Positions 6,239-11,451 of a stretch of 16,917 bases of DNA are shown here, one piece after another. A program made the position numbers and the translations under genes. The DNA comes from CAZGMJ01 sp964526785 (GTDB lineage Bacteria > Planctomycetota > Phycisphaerae > Sedimentisphaerales > Anaerobacaceae), in contig CAZGMJ010000089.1 of the NCBI GenBank assembly GCA_964526785.1, forward strand, positions 1-16,917, written 5' to 3'. Below the pieces are notes generated by a model that saw only the letters and a list, made by a program, of their open reading frames with translations, did no database searches and had not been told where the DNA came from. Within the stretch, counting starts at the first letter, position 1. Each line of letters starts with the position of its first letter.

Positions 6239-6333
6239 TCCGCACAAAAGTTCGCAAACATGTGCACAAATAGCTGCATATCTTTGCAGAAAATCCTCCA
6301 TCTGCGGTCGATTCTGGTGCGACCGGGTCACTC

Positions 6334-6339
6334 TTATAA
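6334..6339 (+). promoter_or_regulatory. TATA-like element of the gene at 6363
   Basis: TTATAA within CTTATAAG spans -29 to -24 relative to the ATG at 6363, with no Shine-Dalgarno between. A TATGAT at -9 to -4 resembles a bacterial -10 but is too close to the ATG to give a transcript including it. Confidence 0.4.
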
Positions 6340-6362
6340 GTCGGCTCAGCCAATATGATCCT

Positions 6363-6968
6363 ATGGAGCTGGAGCAACTCGCCCGTTCACTGGCCCAACA
6401 GGCCCGTCAGGTCCAATCCGAACTGCAGGAACTATCTGTGGGCGAGGCAGCGTCGGCACGACGATCGACCCGACCGGTCGAGTCGGCGCTCTATCGCATC
6501 GAGCAACGACTGGCTCGCGTCGGCCACCACACCGAGCAACTGCTCCGGCGGGTTCCGCACGATCTGGAATCGCGGATCGGACAGACGTCGGTCGGTGCGG
6601 GGCACACCTCGCCTCTGGCGCACCACATCTCGCCCGCATCGGCACCTACGCAACCGCATCAGACGATTGCATCGCTGACGCCGGTCGAACAGAAGGTCTT
6701 TCGGTTGTGCTTTGACGGTGGCTGGTGGACCTATCGGCAGATGGCCGAGCGATTGGACGTGGTTCCCACGACCGTCAAGAACATTGTCAATCGACTGCTG
6801 AAAGACCAACACAAGCAGCAGCTGTTCCGGAAGCGCCAGGTACATGGCGTCGCCCAAGTCGCCGTCAACGAAGCGATCCGCCGGCGGATCCTCGGCGCCC
6901 GGACGGATACATCCCGTAAAAACGGACTCCAGGACGAGCCGCATATCGCCCTAACCGACTGTCTGTAA
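6363..6968 (+). CDS. HTH DNA-binding protein with N-terminal coiled coil
   Basis: A 201-aa protein from ATG 6363 (MELEQLARSL). Residues 1-70 are heptad-rich and likely coiled coil. A low-complexity Ser/His/Pro linker (about 75-100) leads to an HTH domain: LTPVEQKVFRLCFDGGWWTY, the recognition region AERLDVVPTTVKNIVNRLL and a basic stretch. The HTH resembles sigma-70 region 4/LuxR-type domains and also helices of archaeal element regulators. The tail is polar. The gene is convergent with the Cdc6 gene, and the two coding regions overlap by 18 bp at their 3' ends. It lies directly downstream of the repeat-rich candidate origin, so it may bind there. No Shine-Dalgarno; the TATA-like box is at -29 to -24. 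Confidence 0.82.
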   Translation: MELEQLARSLAQQARQVQSELQELSVGEAASARRSTRPVESALYRIEQRLARVGHHTEQLLRRVPHDLESRIGQTSVGAGHTSPLAHHISPASAPTQPHQTIASLTPVEQKVFRLCFDGGWWTYRQMAERLDVVPTTVKNIVNRLLKDQHKQQLFRKRQVHGVAQVAVNEAIRRRILGARTDTSRKNGLQDEPHIALTDCL

Positions 6969-8021
6969 GACTCGCCCCAGTCCGTTGCCGGGCTGGTAGT
7001 GTGCTTCGATCCAGCCTTTCCGGATCAACACGGCAAGATACTTGGAGAATGTCCGTGTCGCCGCCGGCCGGATCGCGCGTTTATGGCATTCCAGCAGATA
7101 CAGCTGCCGCAGATGGCCCGATGATACGGGACTGTGCCGCATCGCCAGTTGGTAGAGCATTCGTGGGTGCATCGGCAGCGACTGCTGTCGGACTGTCCGC
7201 TGTATCTGCACCAGGCCGTCGGCGCGGGGAACATGCCGCAGAGCGATCCGGTCGGCATCCTGCCGTTCGGCCGATAGTGCCGCCTGCATGAGATAATGAA
7301 CGGCCCGGCGGGCGTCGCCGCCGGCTAGCGCAGCGATGCGCTGGATGACGATATTGGGGCAGACATCCGGCGATAGTGCTGATCGGGCCCGCTCGTTGAG
7401 GATCTCGGCGATCTGGCCCCGAGTATAGAGGGGAAAATGGACGGCGAGCGGTATCAGACGCGATCGGGTGCGATCGGTCAGTTGAAAGAAGCTCGCCATG
7501 GTGGTGCTGATACTGAATAGCCCGACGCTGCCGAGTTGCAGCAGGGCGTAGACGATGGCATCGCGCTGCCTGGGCATAGGCCGGTCGATCTCATCGAGAA
7601 TGACCAGTATGTGTTTGTCGCGCCAATGCCGGCGCAGGTGCGCCGTCTTGACCGTGGTATCCTGGGCATCTGCGCCGAGCACTTTGGCCTGCTCGCATAA
7701 CGCCTGGATGACCGAATACAGGGTCGGACGCTGCCAGCAGTTGACGTAGTAACAGACTCGTCTGGAATTGGTGGTCCACCGGTTGGCTACTACTCTTGCC
7801 GCTGCGGTCTTGCCGGTTCCCGGCGGCCCGTAGAGCCAGGTCGATGTCGGCGATAACCGGCTATCTGTGGGAGCCAGAGATTGCCGCAGCATCTGCAGTT
7901 GCTTGTGTCGGCCGACGATGGCCTCCGGCAGACTGTCAGGGCTGAGCCTGTCGGGCCTCTCGACTATCCGCTGCCGGTCATGCCATGCCATAGGAATCGC
8001 TATGACGGGTGTTTCTGTCAC
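6951..8021 (-). CDS. cdc6: Orc1/Cdc6-family AAA+ replication initiator
   Basis: A 356-aa protein from GTG 8021 (the first possible start; an ATG at 7991 is the alternative). The architecture matches archaeal Orc1/Cdc6 from end to end: an N-terminal LPEAIVGRHKQLQMLRQSL motif, Walker A GPPGTGKT (65-72), Walker B ILVILDEID (138-146), sensor 1 around SIST (170-173), an arginine-finger box DRTRSRL (183-189), sensor 2 GDARRAV (235-241), and a C-terminal winged helix (282-356) beginning LPMHPRMLYQLAM and ending with a wing GNGLGRVLQ. In archaea and eukaryotes this family binds origins and loads the MCM helicase. Bacteria normally use DnaA, so this gene is foreign in type to its apparent host. It is divergent from the HerA operon and shares a 103-bp promoter region with it. 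DnaC/IstB-type ATPases are less likely because of the wHTH C-terminus and GDARRA motif. Confidence 0.88.
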   Translation of the reverse strand: MTETPVIAIPMAWHDRQRIVERPDRLSPDSLPEAIVGRHKQLQMLRQSLAPTDSRLSPTSTWLYGPPGTGKTAAARVVANRWTTNSRRVCYYVNCWQRPTLYSVIQALCEQAKVLGADAQDTTVKTAHLRRHWRDKHILVILDEIDRPMPRQRDAIVYALLQLGSVGLFSISTTMASFFQLTDRTRSRLIPLAVHFPLYTRGQIAEILNERARSALSPDVCPNIVIQRIAALAGGDARRAVHYLMQAALSAERQDADRIALRHVPRADGLVQIQRTVRQQSLPMHPRMLYQLAMRHSPVSSGHLRQLYLLECHKRAIRPAATRTFSKYLAVLIRKGWIEAHYQPGNGLGRVLQTVG

Positions 8022-8026
8022 TACCG

Positions 8027-8042
8027 TGTCATAGTAATGACA
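8027..8042. promoter_or_regulatory. operator-like inverted repeat at the cdc6 promoter
   Basis: TGTCAT AGTA ATGACA is a perfect six-base inverted repeat, at -6 to -21 from the GTG of cdc6, between the TATA-like box and the start codon. A further TGTCA half-site lies at 8016-8020. This position suits autorepression by Cdc6 or control by one of the wHTH proteins. Confidence 0.55.
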
Positions 8043-8048
8043 GTTAGC

Positions 8049-8056
8049 TTTATATA
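8049..8056 (-). promoter_or_regulatory. TATA-like element of cdc6
   Basis: TATATAAA on the minus strand spans -35 to -28 from the GTG. It is embedded between GTTAG (8043-8047) and CTAAC (8058-8062), a five-base inverted repeat framing the box. Confidence 0.45.
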
Positions 8057-8092
8057 TCTAACACCGCCCGCCCGGCACGCTGCGGATGATAG

Positions 8093-8098
8093 ATATTA
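8093..8098 (+). promoter_or_regulatory. TATA-like element of the rightward HerA operon
   Basis: ATATTA (in AGATATTAGA) spans -32 to -27 from the ATG at 8125. The sequence between is GC-rich with no Shine-Dalgarno. It is the weakest of the five such boxes. Confidence 0.3.
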
Positions 8099-8124
8099 GA
8101 AGATCGGCGCCGGCACAGTGTAGT

Positions 8125-8484
8125 ATGAGCCAGCCATCCGCCCTCGCGTGTTTGCAGGATCAATGGGTCGCCTTCCTGCTGGCCCGGGGCCACGACATCA
8201 CGATCCCCGTCGGCCGGCGGGGGACCGTTCTCTCCCGCAACGGCAACCACCGCCGTTACCGGTGGCTGCTGTTCGTCGCCGGCGGGGCGGTCAAACGACT
8301 TGGCCTGTCGGAGCGGAGGCGAATTGCGGCAGCGATCGATATCGCCGAGCTTGAGCGTCAGAGGCCGTTTGTGGTCGTGCATTTCACCACCGATCGGTGG
8401 CGACTGGTCATTCAACCGGCCGCCGATGCGCTTCGCAGCGGACAGATCCGTTCGGACAAGGGCGGTATCGACTGGCCGCAGTAA
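8125..8484 (+). CDS. 119-aa protein, first gene of the HerA operon; possibly a degenerate nuclease-fold protein
   Basis: From ATG 8125 (MSQPSALACL). The sequence runs from an N-terminal helix through ARGHDITIPVGRRGTVLSRN, a basic strand segment, a helix rich in Arg and Ala, and VVVHFTTDRWRLVIQPAADA, then an ending RSGQIRSDKGGIDW. The combination of a VVHF strand, a strand plus PA.DAL helix, and an RSDKGGI.W tail recalls small archaeal Holliday-junction/PD-(D/E)XK-type proteins, but I see no intact catalytic D-ExK set. It may therefore be a degenerate, non-catalytic member. It is followed 17 nt later by the coiled-coil gene and then the HerA-like ATPase. The function is not known; a DNA-binding partner of HerA is inference. 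Confidence 0.75.
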   Translation: MSQPSALACLQDQWVAFLLARGHDITIPVGRRGTVLSRNGNHRRYRWLLFVAGGAVKRLGLSERRRIAAAIDIAELERQRPFVVVHFTTDRWRLVIQPAADALRSGQIRSDKGGIDWPQ

Positions 8485-8501
8485 TCGGTGACCGGGGTTG
8501 C

Positions 8502-8951
8502 ATGAAGCAGACGAAGCAGCATGACAGCAGGGCAGAGGACGCTCGAGCCGGCAGGCAAGACGCTGCCGACGCTTCTGGCGGGGGATCGGAGATTACCGGC
8601 CTGTTGGCCGAGCGTCTGGAAAACATTGTCGAGGCCATTGAGGAAATCGATTCGGCCCTGATCCAGCGCAAGGTGCTCAGCGAGAAGTTCCTCGACCAGA
8701 TCAGAGAGGAACGCGACGAAGTACAGCGGCACCTCAGCATGCTCAACGATCCCTGGGCCACCGGCTTCTATCCGGAACTCGAGTTCCTGCGGCTGAGCTT
8801 TCATAAGAGCATGACCAGCCGGGCCAAGGACAGCCGCACCGAAGAGCTCAAATACTGGCAGGATACGATCAAGCTGATCCTGGATCGCCGCAAGCTCGTG
8901 GACGAATACAAGGAACTGCTGGCCGCCAGAAAGCGACTGGAGCGACCATGA
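8502..8951 (+). CDS. coiled-coil protein, HerA operon
   Basis: A 149-aa protein from ATG 8502 (MKQTKQHDSR). The upstream frame is open, but the sequence before this ATG is the shadow of the preceding gene. A polar disordered start (residues 1-28) precedes a long heptad-rich helix (LLAERLENIVEAIEEIDSAL and on to about 80), a short hinge with NDPWATGFYPELEFLRLSF, and a second helix to the end (ELKYWQDTIKLILDRRKLVD). A helical hairpin or dimer is likely. Its stop overlaps the start of the HerA-like gene by 4 bp (ATGA), so the two products are probably made in step and may form a complex. No catalytic motif. It might be an adaptor between the ATPase ring and DNA or another partner. Confidence 0.82.
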   Translation: MKQTKQHDSRAEDARAGRQDAADASGGGSEITGLLAERLENIVEAIEEIDSALIQRKVLSEKFLDQIREERDEVQRHLSMLNDPWATGFYPELEFLRLSFHKSMTSRAKDSRTEELKYWQDTIKLILDRRKLVDEYKELLAARKRLERP

Positions 8952-11023
8952 AGATCGAAGAGGTCTTCCACAAGCTCCGCCCCCTCTGGGGCAGGCAACT
9001 CGATATCCTCTGGCAGGAGTATCTGGTTGCCGATCCGCCGCTGCGCAAGGTCATCGAGAAGACCCTGCGGGTTGCCCTGGCCCGCAGATTGGGCGAGACG
9101 TTCGAATCGGAGAATGTGCTGCTCAAACCGCCGGGACCGCAATTGGCGGCTGGTCCGTACCATATCGGTCGGATTCACTACGGCAAGCAGGATTATTATG
9201 CGCTGGGGCTCCGGGAACACGAGTTCATTCAGCATATCGGGATCTTCGGCCGGTCCGGCTCGGGTAAGACCAATCTGTGCTATGGCATCCTCAAACAGCT
9301 GGTCGAGGCCGGCAAACCGTTCTTGATCTTCGACTGGAAACGCAACTATCGCGATCTGCTGGTCCAAAGACCATTTGACGACCTGCTCGTCTTCACGGTC
9401 GGCAGAGACGTGCGGCCCTTTCGATTCAATCCGTTGATCCCCCCGGCAGGGACCTCACCCACCGTATGGCTCAAGAAGCTCGTGGAGATCATGTGTCATG
9501 CATACTTCCTGGGCGAAGGGGTGGCGATTCTGCTGTTGCGGGCGATTGATGCGCTGTATCGCAAATATGGCGTCTACCGCAACGCAACGGCAGCGTGTCC
9601 GACGATGGCGGATATCCGCCGGTGGATGCGCAGCTACAGGGCCAAAGGCCGGGAGGCCGGCTGGATGGAGTCGGCCACCCGGGCAGTCGAGACCCTGTCC
9701 TTCGGCGAATTCGGTCGCGTACTCAATGAAGGTCCCTTCTTCGATCCAGGCCGGTTGCTCGACCGCAGAGTCGTACTGGAACTCGATGCCCTGACCAATG
9801 CCGATAAAACCTTCTTGATCGAGGCCTTCCTGCTGTGGATTCATCATTACCGGCTGGCCCAGGAGAGCCGGGAGACCTTCAAGCATGCAATCATCATCGA
9901 AGAGGCGCATCACGTACTGCTGCGCAAGAAGCAGGAGGCGACCGGGGAAGAAACAGTCACCGACGTGCTGCTGCGAGAGATCCGCGAACTGGGCGAATCG
10001 ATCATCTGCCTGGACCAGCACCCCAGCTTGATCTCCAAGCCGGCTCTGGGAAACACCTATACCACCTTTGCCATGAACCTCAAGCACCGCGGGGATATTG
10101 CCATGATTCAGGACTCGCTGCTGCTCAACTCCGAGCAGGCCGGCTATCTGGGGCGTCTGGAGGTCGGTTGGGGGATTGTGCGATTGCAGGGACGATGGTT
10201 CTGGCCGTTCCTGGTCAAAGTGCCGCTGTTGACCGTCGACAAGGGGGCGGTTACCGACGCAAGACTTCGGCGAATGACGGGCCAGCAGCAAAACAGCCTC
10301 TCGCGTCTTCTGTATCACTCCGGCGGATCTTCCAGGGTGATTTCCACGAAAGACCGGTCCTCCGGCCTCGGCGAGGCTCATACACCGTCTAAGCAGTCGA
10401 ATAGGCTCCTGGATAAAGAGGGAAATATCCAGGATCGGTGCACAATTGGTCTTACAACGAACGAAAGACAATTCCTGGAGGACATCCTGCAGTATCCAAC
10501 CTCGAGCATGACACAGCGTTACAGTCGTCTCGGTTGGTCATCGCGTCGTGGAAACGCCCTACAGAAAACATTGGTTGACAAGCAATTGGCCATTGCTTTT
10601 GATGTTGTCCTACCAACAAGTAGAAACAAAGCGCTGGCCCTCACAGATAGAGGAAGGCAGGCGCTCGGGCTCGATAGCAATACATCCTATCGGTTCGGGG
10701 GTTCCGAGCATAGATACTGGGTCGAGCGGATTGCCGAGCATCTGCGAGCCTGCGGCTATACGGTTGAGAAAGAGGCGCCTACGGACAACGGAGGCTTTGT
10801 CGACATTGTGGCCAGTCGCGATGGCCATACCGTCGCCGTGGAAATCGAGACGGGCAATTCCGATGTGCGATCGAACATCGAGAAATGCATGGCCGAGCGG
10901 TTTGACGATATTATCATTGCCACGACTTCAAGTGCCGCACACGATGCTGTAACCCGAATGATAGGGACTCGTGCGCGGGGCAGAGTATTGCGAGCGACGG
11001 AGGTTGTCGCGCGCAAGTGGTAG
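8948..11023 (+). CDS. HerA/DUF87-type ATPase with C-terminal wHTH and PD-(D/E)XK-like domain
   Basis: A 691-aa protein from ATG 8948, GGAG 5 nt upstream. Residues 1-90 are an N-terminal region with a HAS-barrel-like strand pattern. The ATPase has Walker A GRSGSGKT (101-108), then LIFDWKRNYRDL, Walker B IIIEEAHHVL (315-324) and the sensor region IICLDQHPSLISKPALGN (352-369), as in HerA/FtsK-type hexameric DNA translocases. Residues 500-580 look like a winged helix (TTNERQFLEDIL to ALTDRGRQALGL). Residues 585-690 resemble a RecB/Hjc-like nuclease fold: GGFVDIV (Asp619), VAVEIETGNSD (Glu632, Glu634), where the usual Lys is replaced. HerA pumps DNA and works with nucleases in archaeal end resection; other members act in conjugation or defence. 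Here it sits in an operon with two small partners beside Cdc6, suggesting DNA transfer, resolution or processing of the element. A base-composition break lies near residue 480. Confidence 0.9.
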   Translation: MKIEEVFHKLRPLWGRQLDILWQEYLVADPPLRKVIEKTLRVALARRLGETFESENVLLKPPGPQLAAGPYHIGRIHYGKQDYYALGLREHEFIQHIGIFGRSGSGKTNLCYGILKQLVEAGKPFLIFDWKRNYRDLLVQRPFDDLLVFTVGRDVRPFRFNPLIPPAGTSPTVWLKKLVEIMCHAYFLGEGVAILLLRAIDALYRKYGVYRNATAACPTMADIRRWMRSYRAKGREAGWMESATRAVETLSFGEFGRVLNEGPFFDPGRLLDRRVVLELDALTNADKTFLIEAFLLWIHHYRLAQESRETFKHAIIIEEAHHVLLRKKQEATGEETVTDVLLREIRELGESIICLDQHPSLISKPALGNTYTTFAMNLKHRGDIAMIQDSLLLNSEQAGYLGRLEVGWGIVRLQGRWFWPFLVKVPLLTVDKGAVTDARLRRMTGQQQNSLSRLLYHSGGSSRVISTKDRSSGLGEAHTPSKQSNRLLDKEGNIQDRCTIGLTTNERQFLEDILQYPTSSMTQRYSRLGWSSRRGNALQKTLVDKQLAIAFDVVLPTSRNKALALTDRGRQALGLDSNTSYRFGGSEHRYWVERIAEHLRACGYTVEKEAPTDNGGFVDIVASRDGHTVAVEIETGNSDVRSNIEKCMAERFDDIIIATTSSAAHDAVTRMIGTRARGRVLRATEVVARKW

Positions 11024-11451
11024 GGATCGACTCCAATCTCACGCACAGCGCCAAAAGGGGATTGAAGGAGTGTTGATATAAAACGAAAGCTCCAGAGTCA
11101 TGCGGTCCAGCCCGATCATCACAAGGTGGTGGTAACAAGCCTGTCTGGAGAACGCGTTACGGCGTCACGTATAGGCAAACAGTGGCATTGCATCAGGACG
11201 GCTTATCAAATAGTTAAACTGTAGTCCTATAAGCACTTGCGGAGCGAATGGCTTCTTCGTGCTTAACCAAGCACTGACAACGACTTATGATTCGTTGGCC
11301 CAAAGTCCCGATAACATGAAATCAGGCCGATTTGACGGCAATTCGTACGCGCGCACTGGGGCTTGCGGGCTGGTGAGATCGATCTGGATTGTGGTCATAT
11401 CTGCGGGGCCCTGACGAAGAAGTCTACGCAAGAGACGAAAAGGGCTGACTG
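11024..11451. other. intergenic region between convergent genes
   Basis: No gene is supported in these 428 bases. It lies between the 3' ends of the HerA-like gene and the protease gene. It contains a bulged inverted repeat ACTCCAATC/GATT-GAA-GGAGT (11030-11071) and a perfect hairpin GTGCTT AACC AAGCAC (11259-11274), with a further AAGCAC at 11231. These could end the two transcripts, though neither has a T run. A short frame open across 11073-11220 has no start codon. No copy of the tRNA end was found here. Confidence 0.6.

Larger units (their letters stand above)
6079..6345. other. repeat-rich A+T-rich intergenic region, candidate replication origin
   Basis: About 260 bp between two rightward HTH genes, clearly richer in A+T than the block around it. 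It contains three copies of a TTGAAAAC(A) motif (6079, 6214-6225 inverted, 6230), ATAACA G TGTTAT (6147-6159), a repeated TAGCTGCA-spacer-TCTTTGC (6190-6208 and 6271-6287), and GCACAA copies at 6182 (inverted), 6242 and 6264, the last within the palindrome TGTGCACA. Iteron-like repeats plus an A+T-rich tract 600 bp from an Orc1/Cdc6 gene suggest an origin. A multi-operator promoter for the gene at 6363 is the alternative. I do not see a canonical archaeal ORB. Confidence 0.45.

Noticed and set aside
6131..6331. 66-aa minus-strand frame across the candidate origin
   Set aside because: It begins at GTG with no ribosome site, and its codons are made of the repeats in this region. It is probably chance, though a small protein cannot be fully excluded.
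9455..10471. 338-aa open frame on the minus strand
   Set aside because: Antisense to the HerA-like ATPase, whose Walker motifs make the plus frame certain. The composition is typical of a shadow frame.
11073..11220. Short open frame on the plus strand after the HerA-like gene
   Set aside because: It lacks an ATG or GTG at a usable position and has no recognisable motif.
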